Part shown: in pieces, positions 15,976 through 24,703 of the stretch | Layout of the letters: each line of letters begins with the position of its first letter | Numbering within the stretch: the first letter of the stretch is position 1 | Assembly: GCA_031177355.1 (NCBI GenBank) | Contig: JAPSGR010000002.1 | Location: 1-34,160 of the forward strand | Direction: 5' to 3' | DNA from: Candidatus Nitrosocosmicus sp. | GTDB lineage: Archaea; Thermoproteota; Nitrososphaeria; Nitrososphaerales; Nitrososphaeraceae | DNA length: 34,160 nucleotides | The notes under the pieces: model-generated | What the model was told of the DNA's origin: nothing | Databases searched by the model: none | Seen by the model: the letters and a program-made list of their open reading frames with translations, nothing else | Program-made: the position numbers and the translations under genes

Positions 15976-17058
15976 ATGTATGCAAAGGATAGAAAAAGGG
16001 CGATACTGGTTACTTATCCTACTAAATTCGCTATGTCCGAAGCCGTTAGCCTTGCTGAATCTGCTGGTTACGAGGTTATAAGAATTATATCACAAAAAGA
16101 TATCACTAGATCCAAGTTTGGCATCGGAAAGGGAAAGGCAGAAGAAGTTAAGCAACTCGTTTCAGATTTGAACGCAGATTTGATAATCTTTGATGAAATA
16201 TTAAAACCAAGTCAGCAATACAATTTAGCAAGACTTTGCAAAGTAGATGTAGTAGACAGGGAGAAATTAATATTAGAGATATTTTTGGATCGAGCTACTA
16301 CAAATGAGTCAAAGATCCAAGTAAAGTTGGCACAATTAAAATATGATATTGTCAGGGTAAAGGAAAAGACAAGGTTAGCAAAATTGGGTGAGCAACCCGG
16401 TTTTTATGGGCTTGGAAAATATGACGCAGACATTCGTTTGTTAGACATAAAGCGTCGCACTACATTATTAAAGAAAAAGCTAAAATCAGAGGAAAGGAAA
16501 AGAGCTCTTCATAGAGTCCAAAGACTAAGTAACAACCTACCATTGATTGCACTTACAGGTTACACCTCTGCGGGGAAAACAACATTGTTTAACTTGCTTG
16601 CTGATGAGAAGAAAGTTACTAGTGAAAGTGTTTTTACTACTTTAACAACCTACACGCGTTCGTTAATATTAAATGATAGAAAAGTCTTAATCTCTGACAC
16701 TATCGGCTTTATTAGCAGATTGCCCCCTTACATGATAGAGGCGTTCAAATCAACTTTATCTGAACTTAATTATGCCGATGTCATAATATTGGTTATTGAT
16801 TTTAGCGAGGATATACATGCTATAGGAAAAAAACTAAAAAGTTCACTTGAAATTCTATCGAAACTAGAAATACCCCTTAACAAATGTATTTTAGTATTAA
16901 ATAAGATAGACAGAGTAAAAAATAACGAAATTAATGACAAATTGAATGATTTAGATATAACTAAGAGCATGACTCAAGTCGTTTCTGTTTCTGCGGAATT
17001 TGGATATAACATACTAATGTTAAAAGAAATGATAATAGAAAGAATAAAACAGACATGA
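15976..17058 (+). CDS. hflX: GTPase HflX
   Basis: A 360-residue HflX GTPase, a ribosome-associated protein that in bacteria splits stalled 70S ribosomes. The archaeal role is less clear. Seen: the N-terminal HflX domain with SKFGIGKGKAEEVKQLV and a DLIIFDEILKPSQQYNL segment (about 45-84), a basic coiled-coil (about 110-182), then the G domain: G1 GYTSAGKTT (195-203), G2 FTTL (220-223), G3 DTIGF (241-245), G4 NKID (309-312) and G5 SAEFG. G1 differs slightly from the usual GYTNAGKST. ATG 15976 gives a full-length protein. A zinc-ribbon gene follows after 75 bases on the same strand. Confidence 0.93.
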   Translation: MYAKDRKRAILVTYPTKFAMSEAVSLAESAGYEVIRIISQKDITRSKFGIGKGKAEEVKQLVSDLNADLIIFDEILKPSQQYNLARLCKVDVVDREKLILEIFLDRATTNESKIQVKLAQLKYDIVRVKEKTRLAKLGEQPGFYGLGKYDADIRLLDIKRRTTLLKKKLKSEERKRALHRVQRLSNNLPLIALTGYTSAGKTTLFNLLADEKKVTSESVFTTLTTYTRSLILNDRKVLISDTIGFISRLPPYMIEAFKSTLSELNYADVIILVIDFSEDIHAIGKKLKSSLEILSKLEIPLNKCILVLNKIDRVKNNEINDKLNDLDITKSMTQVVSVSAEFGYNILMLKEMIIERIKQT

Positions 17059-17133
17059 ATACTTGACCTAATCATATCAATTTGGACTGATATAATATGA
17101 TCGAAAAAGTTAAAGTGTATCCGATCATTTATA

Positions 17134-17532
17134 ATGAAACGCTTGAATGACAAACAACGATTGTTTGAATTCGAATGGTATTTGAGGGATTTATTTTTTA
17201 GAGCAAACAACAGGTCTGGAGAATTTTATAAAATCTTTGAGATAAGAAATATCATCAAAACATTGAATGAAAATTATTTAAAATACAAAACGTGGAATAT
17301 TAACGAAATAAGCGACACACTATCAAGTGTTTTGTCGATATTGCAAAAGAAGGGAGTATTAGTCGTAAGACCATCGCACGAAATTGTGGAACTGAATTCA
17401 AAACTGGATCGTAGGCAGTGTTCTAATTGCTATTATATTAATTGCTTGGGCAGTGATGAGCCAAAGGTATGCTTACGCTGTTCATCTGAAAAATTAGTCG
17501 AATTTCCACCACCAAAAAGCCGCACTGGTTAA
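17134..17532 (+). CDS. Winged-helix-like protein with C-terminal zinc ribbon
   Basis: A 132-residue protein. Residues 1-85 are mostly helical with a pattern suggesting a winged-helix fold (IFEIRNIIKTLNENYLKYKTWNINEISDTLSSVLSILQKKGVLVV). Residues about 93-122 form a zinc ribbon with CSNC and CLRC about 20 residues apart, plus an extra Cys (YINC) between them, and a short Pro-rich tail. This layout resembles archaeal transcription or RNA-associated adaptor proteins, but I cannot name a family. It is 75 bases after hflX and 77 bases before corA on the same strand, so co-transcription with hflX is possible. Confidence 0.75.
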   Translation: MKRLNDKQRLFEFEWYLRDLFFRANNRSGEFYKIFEIRNIIKTLNENYLKYKTWNINEISDTLSSVLSILQKKGVLVVRPSHEIVELNSKLDRRQCSNCYYINCLGSDEPKVCLRCSSEKLVEFPPPKSRTG

Positions 17533-17609
17533 CACTTGATTAACTGAACACTTCTAATAGATTAATTAGGAGGAGTGTCCGATCTAATTTCAAGACAGGG
17601 GGTTATAAT

Positions 17610-18596
17610 ATGTCATTAACAAATCGAGTGCTAGGCCTAGAACCAATAGTGAACAAAGGTCTTGAATGGATAAATATCGATCAGCCAACAAGAGAGAAAT
17701 TAGATACTCTTTCACAAAAGTATCCCCTTCATGAGTTAAACATAGAAGATTGTTTATCAAAGAATCAATTGCCGAAAATCGATCGATATGATGATCATGT
17801 ATTTATAATCTTGCAATTCCCGACCACTCAAAAAGAAAAAACTTCCCCTAGATTTAGTCAACTCTCCTTATTTATAGGGCGTGATTTTTTAATCTCAATT
17901 CATCAAGGAGATCTTAAACCGTTAGCAGAGTTGTTTCAGGCTTGTAAGATTGACAATGAAAAAAATAAGAAAAATATTATGGGAAACTCGCCAGGATATT
18001 TGCTACATTCAATATTAGATGCGTTAGTCGACGACTTGCTACATATTTTGATGAAAGTAATTGGAAATTTGGATGATATTGAGGATGCGGTATTTGACGA
18101 TAAGGTTGCAATTGCAAAAGAGATTTCAATACTGAGGAGAGAAATAACCACTCTACGTAGAATAGTTGTACCTTTAAAGAGGATCATTGTGGAAATTACT
18201 TCTAGAGATGTAAGAAAATTTTCTACGAATGTCGAAGAGGAGGATTTGATTTCATACTTTAATGACATAAATGATCACGTATCTAAGGTATTGGAGGCAT
18301 TAGATGAATCAAAAGAAACAATTGAAATCTATAAAGACACTGATCACATGTTAAGTAGTGAAAAGACAAATAAAATTCTGAGTTTTTTAACTATCCTGTT
18401 TACTTTATCGATCCCCGTAACAGTAGTCGGAACCTTTTATGGAATGAATATTGTTATTCCAGGTAGTGTCAATTTTAGCTATGAACTGAATGATTTTTTG
18501 CCGCTTGGAATAACACTCGGATTTTCTATAGGAGCAGTTATAATAATGCTATATTATTTTAGGAAACTAGGATGGATGAATAATCTTACAAAGTAA
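17610..18596 (+). CDS. corA: CorA-family magnesium/divalent cation transporter
   Basis: A 328-residue CorA-type channel that imports Mg2+ or Co2+ through the cytoplasmic membrane as a pentamer. Seen: a large cytoplasmic N-terminal domain, a long stalk helix region (about 140-255, many charged residues), and two C-terminal membrane helices (about 258-277 and 297-315) joined by a loop with the diagnostic GMN motif at 278-280 (YGMNIVIPG). The basic tail (RKLGWMNNLTK) is typical. A GGGGGTT about ten bases ahead of ATG 17610 may act as a ribosome-binding site. A stem-loop with T-run overlaps the stop codon. Ion selectivity cannot be read from sequence. Confidence 0.93.
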   Translation: MSLTNRVLGLEPIVNKGLEWINIDQPTREKLDTLSQKYPLHELNIEDCLSKNQLPKIDRYDDHVFIILQFPTTQKEKTSPRFSQLSLFIGRDFLISIHQGDLKPLAELFQACKIDNEKNKKNIMGNSPGYLLHSILDALVDDLLHILMKVIGNLDDIEDAVFDDKVAIAKEISILRREITTLRRIVVPLKRIIVEITSRDVRKFSTNVEEEDLISYFNDINDHVSKVLEALDESKETIEIYKDTDHMLSSEKTNKILSFLTILFTLSIPVTVVGTFYGMNIVIPGSVNFSYELNDFLPLGITLGFSIGAVIIMLYYFRKLGWMNNLTK

Positions 18597-18606
18597 GGTT
18601 TTTTTT
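18582..18606 (+). terminator. Stem-loop plus T8 at the corA stop
   Basis: AATCTTAC (18582-18589) pairs with GTAAGGTT (18593-18600, one G-T pair) around an AAA loop. A run of eight T follows at 18599-18606. The stem includes the last corA codons. Confidence 0.5.
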
Positions 18607-18684
18607 ATCTAATAGAACCATCAATTTGAAATTAGCATATGCAAGTTCAATATATTTTTATAATACTGTTTATTGATCTAACTA

Positions 18685-18927
18685 ATGCAAAACAAGTCAA
18701 TTTTAGCAGCAGTTTTTACAGTTGTTGCAATCCTAATGAGCTTTGATTATGGCATTGCCATTGGACAAAATACTACATCTTTATATCCAAACAATACTGA
18801 AACCATACAAGAGTTCGAACAAATAGAGGGTAATAATACTCAAATTTTCGATAACGATACCAACATAAGCAATCCTTCGAATAATTTAGAAGATAGTCTC
18901 CAAATTAATCAAAACGAGAGCAATTAA
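18685..18927 (+). CDS. Small exported Asn-rich protein, 80 aa
   Basis: An 80-residue protein. Residues 1-28 form a signal peptide (ILAAVFTVVAILMSFDYGIAIG). The mature part is short, acidic and Asn-rich (about a quarter Asn), with multiple Asn-x-Ser/Thr sequons (NTT, NTE, NNT, NDT, NIS). It is likely a disordered, heavily N-glycosylated surface peptide. There are no Cys and no recognisable domain. A TATA-like element in the AT-rich stretch at about 18650-18665 sits upstream of ATG 18685, and a T-run follows the stop. It is convergent with the cupin gene. Confidence 0.65.
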   Translation: MQNKSILAAVFTVVAILMSFDYGIAIGQNTTSLYPNNTETIQEFEQIEGNNTQIFDNDTNISNPSNNLEDSLQINQNESN

Positions 18928-18932
18928 TAATC

Positions 18933-18940
18933 TTTTTTTT
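18933..18940 (+). terminator. T8 terminator tract
   Basis: Eight consecutive T follow six bases after the stop of the small exported gene. Oligo-T tracts are the usual intrinsic termination signal in archaea. Confidence 0.4.
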
Positions 18941-18963
18941 ATTTAGAAATATATATTCTCTGT

Positions 18964-19518
18964 TCATTTATGCGTTAGCCATGATAAAATATTTTCGTTA
19001 ACTTTCTCAGAAATTCTACTTAATTGGTCAGCTATTTTCGAAGATTCATTTGGGTCAAGCAGTTTCTGAATTATATCAAAAGCCCATATAGTTTGGGTTC
19101 TAGACGACAATAAACGATCCCCTTGCATTTTTTGCTCAAACATTTTTCTAATGGAGATATGAGAAAAGTTTTGCCCCGGAACAGCACCATGGACATGTAA
19201 GACATATGGACGAATTAATACAATTTCACCCACCATTAAAGACCTGATGTTAAAATTCTCCCATTTAAGATCAGTTAGTATAGAAGATGATTCGAGAGTG
19301 AATTCACCAATAAGACCATTTCCAGAAAGAGGTATCAAGAACTGTTCAGATTCATGATAATGAACCGTAGTTAATGCGCCGTTGACAAATTCAACGAAGT
19401 AAACTTCTTGATCTTTGCTGTCAGATTCACTAAAAATTTCCCTTATAATTACTTGACCGTCAAAGTAATAAGGATTAATTTTTTTATCAGGTGAAAAATA
19501 GAGATTTTTTCGAATCAT
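18964..19518 (-). CDS. Cupin-domain protein
   Basis: A 184-residue soluble protein with one cupin barrel. Motif 1 is GALTTVHYHESEQFLIPLSG (47-66), giving metal-ligand candidates His53, His55 and Glu58. Motif 2 is GEIVLIRPYVLHVHG (97-111), with His108 or His110. A helical tail of about 60 residues (KLLDPNESSKIADQLSRISEK) follows, longer than in minimal cupins. Cupins bind Fe, Mn, Zn or Ni and act as dioxygenases, isomerases or sensors. Here the function is unknown. No signal peptide is present. A TATATATA stretch at about 19555-19562 gives the gene its own promoter. Confidence 0.8.
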   Translation of the reverse strand: MIRKNLYFSPDKKINPYYFDGQVIIREIFSESDSKDQEVYFVEFVNGALTTVHYHESEQFLIPLSGNGLIGEFTLESSSILTDLKWENFNIRSLMVGEIVLIRPYVLHVHGAVPGQNFSHISIRKMFEQKMQGDRLLSSRTQTIWAFDIIQKLLDPNESSKIADQLSRISEKVNENILSWLTHK

Positions 19519-19746
19519 ATTTGTAATAAAGATGTCAAGAATTTAATCTATTAGTCTATATATATGAAGAAAGAAAAATCAGACTTTTGAAAGTAGTACC
19601 CATTTTAGTTGTGAGAGAAACTTGCCGGCCTTAATAATGATACTTATTGATTTTATTGGAATTTGAATCCATAGTATCGTTAAATTAAATTTCTTATTTA
19701 TCACGTATTACCATTTCTGTATTATAATTACATCAACCTTCTGAGA

Positions 19747-19905
19747 TTACCAAAAATTGCCCTTATCAGAACATGTTAATTCAGCACCGCATTTAAAGCA
19801 CTTGAGATGACAGGTAGATATTTCACCCATTAAGGACCCACATCGGATACATTGTACTCTATATCTTTTAGCGTTGTTCTCATCGCTTGTTTCTTCGCCA
19901 GACAA
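19747..19905 (-). CDS. Small Cys-rich zinc-ribbon protein, 52 aa
   Basis: A TTG at 19905 opens a 52-codon frame: an acidic N-terminus (SGEETSDENNAK), then RVQCIRCGSLMGEISTCHLK, then a CFKCG knuckle and a final Cys near GNFW. There are six cysteines, including CIRC and CFKC about 14 residues apart, the pattern of a compact zinc ribbon. An in-frame stop lies about 13 codons upstream of the TTG and no ATG is available in between. The Cys spacing is too regular for chance. It probably binds zinc and a nucleic acid or protein partner. It follows the same orientation as the cupin gene. Confidence 0.65.
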   Translation of the reverse strand: MSGEETSDENNAKRYRVQCIRCGSLMGEISTCHLKCFKCGAELTCSDKGNFW

Positions 19906-20251
19906 TTGAATACTAATAAAGGATGCAATCTGATTAATATTTTGGTATTAATCTATTATCGAATTCGCAAAAGGATTTGTCGCATCAAAGTACGAATATG
20001 AACAGTCGTCAAAGTAAATGCAGACATAAATAACGCTTGTATTCTTTACTTTTAATTAAAAAGACAAATATTGTCATATCCATTGGAACCAGTAAATTGA
20101 TTACGTGAGTGAGATTAGGTTAATTTCATAATATACGAAGAAATTTGATGAATCTGTTTAGAACGCCAAGTAACTTTTACATATACTTGGATAAGGCTGT
20201 TTAATAGATTTTAAGTTCAAATTTTAAACCTAGTTGCTGCTAAATAGACCT

Positions 20252-20410
20252 TTATTTCATACTGACTCGGTAGCTACACTCTGAACATACATCCAGAGAT
20301 ATCAAAACTATATGTGATTTTTCATAATAGTATTTAGTTTTTCGTTCTATTAGTTTGTTGCACATATTACATTTGACATTTCTATAGAAATCATCTATCT
20401 CTATTGTCAT
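20252..20410 (-). CDS. Small two-knuckle zinc protein, 52 aa
   Basis: ATG 20410 gives a 52-residue protein (MTIEIDDFYRNVKCNMC...). It has CNMC at about 14-17 and CSEC at about 43-46, separated by a basic and aromatic beta-hairpin-like stretch (LIERKTKYYYEKSHIVLISL). This fits a treble-clef or zinc-ribbon fold. The frame is open further back to ATG 20488, but a TATA-like CTAAATATT at about 20437-20446 sits about 25 bases ahead of 20410 and favours the shorter, leaderless form. No family is recognised. Confidence 0.6.
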   Translation of the reverse strand: MTIEIDDFYRNVKCNMCNKLIERKTKYYYEKSHIVLISLDVCSECSYRVSMK

Positions 20411-21653
20411 ACCATTCTTTAGGATATGTAATACTTGAATATTTAGCAATAGGTTAGATCTGTAATAATTCAAATGAAGAATGTACATATTAAAATATGG
20501 ACCTGCACATGCCCTAATCCATAAATACCTTCTTTATATCTTGCGTAGATAAAACATTGCTTTGGAAACGCATCGGAATGAAAATCTAACAATATAATCA
20601 GTTACATTTTATATCATAACGTCATTATAGTATCAAAGAACCTATAGAGATAGTTTGTGATTTACCTTTTGAACCATGTGGTACATATCCTAGCGTTTGT
20701 ATCAACTTATCGTATGAAATTTTCCTTACTCGTTCGCTTACCTATCATATCTAAACCCTGCTATAGGAATGAAAATCGTGAATATACTAGTCTGAACGAT
20801 AAATCAAATATTTGGTGGAATTGATTTGTTTAAAAATTGGAATCGGATATATATATTAAGAAAAATTAATTAAATGAATGTGTAATGAGAGACACTGGTT
20901 AATTCTATAAAAGAAAAGAAAATTAAATTTCTGAAGTAAAGAGTAATTATCATTCGTCCGCGTAATATATCAATAAATATACGAAGATAGTTTTAAGAGA
21001 ACCAGGCTGTGCACTTTGGTTTTTGCAAGGATTCTGTTACTGGTCAAATTCGGTTAATATCAAGCCAATCAACCTATTTTATGTCAGATAATCAAATTAC
21101 CTGTCCTGAGCTTACTTGCTATATGAACCGTATGTAAGCAATAATTCTCGTCCGTGGAGGTACTATTCAAGGTTAAATTTAGTCCCTATATAGAGTGATC
21201 AATTCCAGAGAAAAAGTTAGAATCAATTTTAAAACATTTTGTTTTTTAACATTTCAAAAAGATTCATTTTATTATAAATTGTATAAAAACAATAACAATA
21301 AAACAAAAAATAGGGCTACTTCCGGTTTGTGCTACATCCTTTTAGTTAAGGAAATTAATACCTTCATAAACAAAATTATTGTCGTCATACTCTTATGGTT
21401 GATCTGCGTCATCGTTTCATAATAATATTCTATTTACGTTGTTCAAAGTTTTTGTTTCATCACTATCTAATTAAGACCTTCTTGATTGTCCATAACAATG
21501 GCTTTATACAAAATATTTGAAATTAACTTTGATTGTTAGACTTGATTACTGTTTAAATCTTGTTTCTTCAATCAAAGGAAAAGGATAATATTTAATTGAG
21601 ATTATTAACGACATAGCTTTAATTATCCTTCCTTATAGTATGTATAAGAAAAG
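20411..21653. other. 1.2-kb intergenic region
   Basis: No tRNA, structured RNA or supported gene is seen. There are only start-less or low-quality open stretches (for example 20619-20752 and 21195-21422). The last 150 bases must carry the promoter of the reductase gene at 21654. Confidence 0.5.
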
Positions 21654-23114
21654 ATGAGCCTGTCAAAAACAGATTATGATATTATTGTTGCTGGCGGTGG
21701 ACTAGCAGGACTGATCGTAGCTTCTTCAGCAGCATACTATTCTAATCAGCGCTTAAAGATCCTAGTTATAGATAGGAACTCTATTGACATTCAAGGTAGA
21801 AAAACCATTTCAGGCTGGATATGTGGAGATGCAGTCGGAAAAAACACAGTAGATTACATGACTGAGAGAATTAAGATTTCCTGGGGTTTTCCCGAAATAG
21901 AACATCCGGTAAAAGGAGTAGTAGCATTTTCGCCTGATCATGAAACCAAAGTATTTTTTGATGGAGAAGGTTACCTACTTAATAGAAAAAAGCTTCCACA
22001 AAAACAGCTAAGAGAGGCCACTAAACTAGGAGTTGAAATAATGAGTAATGCAATAATTCGCCAATTAACTACTGATAACAATTATATTGTAGGTGTTGAA
22101 GGTGAAAATTCAAAGACTAGAGAGATTTTTAAAATAAGTGCAAAAGTAGTGGTTGACTGCACAGGAGTGACCTCAGTATTGAGGAGCAGCCTTCCAATTA
22201 AGTCCTATATTCAGAAAAGAATTGACAGAAATGACTTGGAATCCACTGGAAGGTACATTTATGACTTTGATACAGAAGGCAAAGAAGATAAAACGTATTT
22301 TGACCCAGATTATTGTATAATCCATTTGGACCAGAACCTCGCACCAGGAGGATATGGATGGGTATTCCCAAAAGGTAACACCAAAGTAAATATTGGATTA
22401 GGGGTGCAGCAAAAATTATTTGATAAATCAAATAAGGACTTTGGAAAAAAGAGAGATCTTAAAAAATTAATCGATGATTATGTTAGCGCGAATCCAGTAA
22501 TAAACAATCCAAGATTGTCGAATGGGGAACAAGATCAGGGAAATGAATGGGGCACATGGCAAGTGTCAGTAAGAAGACAGAATGACTGTATGGTCGCAAA
22601 TGGATATATGATGGTGGGTGACTCCGCCTGGATGCCAAAACCTCTTGATGCTGGAGGAATTGGTCCTGCAATAATTGCTGCTACAATAGCTGGAAAGGAT
22701 TTGGTACAGGCGATTGAAGCCAATGATGTTTCAGAGAACGGTCTTTGGCAATATAATAAGAATTTCATTAATGAATACGGCTATAAAACCGCTGGCTTAG
22801 AGGTTTTCAGGCGAATGTTACAACAGCTTAGTAATGAGCAAATAAACTATGGAATGAAACACTTTTTATCAAAAATGGATATTGACAAGATAACTAATGG
22901 GGAACATCCTGAATTCAGCTCAGTCAGCAAAATTAGTATGATGATAAGAGGAGCATTAAATAAAAAACTAGCAGAAGATTTGAAATATACTGCAAATATG
23001 AATGAGCAACTAGTAACACATTACAGGAATTATCCTGATACACCAGATGACTTCCCAGACTGGTCAACAAAATTAAATGGCTATTTAACAGAGGCCTTTT
23101 CAAGATTCTCTTAA
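21654..23114 (+). CDS. Geranylgeranyl reductase family FAD-dependent oxidoreductase
   Basis: A 486-residue flavoprotein of the geranylgeranyl reductase / digeranylgeranylglycerophospholipid reductase family. These enzymes saturate the isoprenoid chains of archaeal membrane lipids (or menaquinone/chlorophyll side chains elsewhere). Seen: the FAD-binding Rossmann motif VAGGGLAGLI (12-21), the acidic ribose contact LVIDRNS (about 37-43), the family segment SGWICGDAVG, a VVDCTG strand motif, and the second FAD motif VGDSAWMPKPLDAGGIGP (321-338). The C-terminal helical part is full length. It probably acts at the inner face of the membrane. The run is convergent with the translin gene. Which lipid substrate it uses among several thaumarchaeal paralogues is uncertain. 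Confidence 0.88.
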   Translation: MSLSKTDYDIIVAGGGLAGLIVASSAAYYSNQRLKILVIDRNSIDIQGRKTISGWICGDAVGKNTVDYMTERIKISWGFPEIEHPVKGVVAFSPDHETKVFFDGEGYLLNRKKLPQKQLREATKLGVEIMSNAIIRQLTTDNNYIVGVEGENSKTREIFKISAKVVVDCTGVTSVLRSSLPIKSYIQKRIDRNDLESTGRYIYDFDTEGKEDKTYFDPDYCIIHLDQNLAPGGYGWVFPKGNTKVNIGLGVQQKLFDKSNKDFGKKRDLKKLIDDYVSANPVINNPRLSNGEQDQGNEWGTWQVSVRRQNDCMVANGYMMVGDSAWMPKPLDAGGIGPAIIAATIAGKDLVQAIEANDVSENGLWQYNKNFINEYGYKTAGLEVFRRMLQQLSNEQINYGMKHFLSKMDIDKITNGEHPEFSSVSKISMMIRGALNKKLAEDLKYTANMNEQLVTHYRNYPDTPDDFPDWSTKLNGYLTEAFSRFS

Positions 23115-23125
23115 TCTTGAAGTGG

Positions 23126-23159
23126 TAAAATTTATCTTAATAATCGGTCATAAATTTTA
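23126..23159. terminator. Bidirectional stem-loop between convergent genes
   Basis: TAAAATTTAT (23126-23135) and ATAAATTTTA (23150-23159) are exact reverse complements around a 14-base loop, in the 69-base gap between two converging stops. It is a plausible 3'-end signal for both genes, though the stem is all A/T. Confidence 0.4.
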
Positions 23160-23183
23160 ACTAATTTATGCTGGATGTAAAAT

Positions 23184-23810
23184 TCAACTTTTAGAATGAA
23201 ATTTGTTTAAGAAATCTTGGCGCCTATACTCTTCAGTCATAGTAATTCTTACATCTTCAATTATCCTTTTACCTACGTCTAGTTTTTTCCGGACCCCTGG
23301 AATTATATTATCATAGAACGAAAAGGGATAAATATAGTCGTAAAATGATTGCATAATAGTAAATAATGACAAGGAAGTATCAAAATCATTTTTCCTCAGA
23401 TTGTCATAAATCATTCGTTTGATTTCACCAATGCAATCTAAAAGGCCAGTTAAATATGCATTTAGAGAAACATCCAAATCCAGGTGGTTACTAATAGAAG
23501 GTTTTTTTTCAAAAATTTCTTTAAGAATACAAGCCTCTACATACTCCTGTTCGGCCGGCCAGAGATAACGATCCAAATCTGAAACTGCATATTTCCTCAA
23601 ATCTCTAATCAAATTATGAGCTTTATTTATCAGATCAGCTGCATCTGGGATATTGTTACTATGCAATAAGATAATGGCCTTGCTACAGAATGCAATGATT
23701 TCCCTATTCTCTTTAATTAATTTCTCTCTATTTGACTCAATTTGTTTTAAATGTGTTGAAAATTCGTTCAATGAATCTTGCATTCTTGTATAGTCCATGT
23801 CAAAAGTCAT
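23184..23810 (-). CDS. Translin family protein
   Basis: A 208-residue all-helical protein of the translin/TRAX family, which forms barrel-shaped oligomers that bind and, in archaea and in C3PO, cleave single-stranded RNA. Seen: the N-terminal helix with basic NREKLIKENREIIAFCSKAI (about 27-46), LINKAHNLIRDLRKYA, the hallmark RYLWPAEQEYVEACILKEIF (81-100) whose acidic residues Glu87, Glu89 and Glu92 match the catalytic cluster region of TRAX, and LLDCIGEIKRMIYDNLRK. Length fits the family. It is divergent from the Hjc resolvase gene with 82 bases between. The archaeal role, perhaps tRNA or RNA-fragment processing, is not settled. Confidence 0.88.
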   Translation of the reverse strand: MTFDMDYTRMQDSLNEFSTHLKQIESNREKLIKENREIIAFCSKAIILLHSNNIPDAADLINKAHNLIRDLRKYAVSDLDRYLWPAEQEYVEACILKEIFEKKPSISNHLDLDVSLNAYLTGLLDCIGEIKRMIYDNLRKNDFDTSLSLFTIMQSFYDYIYPFSFYDNIIPGVRKKLDVGKRIIEDVRITMTEEYRRQDFLNKFHSKS

Positions 23811-23892
23811 ATAGTGACTTCGAAGAAAGATTATAAATACTAGCCTGCTCCAAGGAAAAAATTTATTGCATTAGAATTAAAACCTGATTTAA

Positions 23893-24384
23893 ATGACCAA
23901 TATTCGAAGAAGCAGAGGATATAACTTTGAACACAGATTAGTAAAACAACTAAACAGTAAAGAATGGATCGCTAGGAGGTTAGGTGGTTCAAGTACTGGT
24001 CTACCGGATATCGTTGCAGTAAACAATAAAGATTCAGTTTTGTTATCAATTGAGGCTAAATCAGCTACAGGAAACAGTATCTATGTTCCACAGGATCAGA
24101 TATTGCGATGTTATATGATAACAAAAATGTTTGAGGTATATAGAGAAAGGCATATTATATTGGCATTTAAATTTATGAGAATTAAGAGACAAGTAGTAGG
24201 TGGAGAAACTATATACGTTCCTCGAAAAACCAAAGAATATTATAAAATATTAAAATTTAAGAAGACTCCAAAAATATTTCCTATCATAAAGTGTAATTAT
24301 GAAGGGGATACTTATGCCATTTATAACGCTAAAATCAAGAAGGTAAAATTGAAAAATTTTCATATCCCTCTTGGTCATGACTAA
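23893..24384 (+). CDS. hjc: Holliday junction resolvase Hjc
   Basis: A 163-residue archaeal Hjc-type resolvase that cuts four-way DNA junctions during recombination and fork repair. Seen: the N-terminal RSRGYNFEHRLVKQL with catalytic Glu13, then RRLGGSSTGLPDIVAV with Asp39, and LLSIEAKSA with Glu54 and Lys56. Together these are the E...PD...ExK nuclease site with spacing like other Hjc proteins. The following VPQDQILRCYMI helix is also typical. The C-terminal 65 residues are basic and somewhat longer than in minimal Hjc. ATG 23893 heads a run of co-directional genes that continues to 27.3 kb. Confidence 0.93.
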   Translation: MTNIRRSRGYNFEHRLVKQLNSKEWIARRLGGSSTGLPDIVAVNNKDSVLLSIEAKSATGNSIYVPQDQILRCYMITKMFEVYRERHIILAFKFMRIKRQVVGGETIYVPRKTKEYYKILKFKKTPKIFPIIKCNYEGDTYAIYNAKIKKVKLKNFHIPLGHD

Positions 24385-24417
24385 ATTTTAAATGTAACAT
24401 CAGATAGATAATCTGCA

Positions 24418-24663
24418 TTGACTACTGTTTTGTGGAGGGAAGGATGGCTAAAGCCATTGTCCACCGAATCCTTACCAATAGATACATGTGCAATTTGTAA
24501 AAAGGGTTTTAAGAATCTAGATTTTATAACTTCATGCGAATTTTGCCTAGTTGGCTTATCACATCAGAGCTGTTGTAATGACCATATAACCAAAGATCAT
24601 ACTGAACAGTTGAATAACAAAATAAACAAACATAAGGAAAAAAGATTGCATTCATATCAATAA
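24418..24663 (+). CDS. Small Cys/His-rich zinc-finger protein
   Basis: An 81-residue protein from TTG 24418; the frame has no ATG. Metal ligands are plentiful: CAIC at about 23-26, CEFC at about 40-43, then HQSCCNDHITKDH at about 49-61. The layout C-x2-C ... C-x2-C ... H ... C ... H resembles a treble-clef or RING-like double zinc site. The tail is basic (KINKHKEKRLHS). It sits 33 bases after hjc and 40 bases before the epimerase gene on the same strand, so it is probably co-transcribed. No family name is recognised; DNA or protein binding is inferred. Confidence 0.7.
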   Translation: MTTVLWREGWLKPLSTESLPIDTCAICKKGFKNLDFITSCEFCLVGLSHQSCCNDHITKDHTEQLNNKINKHKEKRLHSYQ

Positions 24664-24703
24664 GTAAAAGTCTAACCAAGGATGTTTCTTAATAAAGGGT
24701 CTA

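Noticed and set aside
20619-20752. Plus-strand stretch reading SIKEPIEIVCDLPFEPCGTY...
   Set aside because: Protein-like, but without a start codon or known motif.
21195-21422. 75-codon ORF starting at GTG with a hydrophobic tail
   Set aside because: Asn/Lys-rich low-complexity composition; no support beyond being open.
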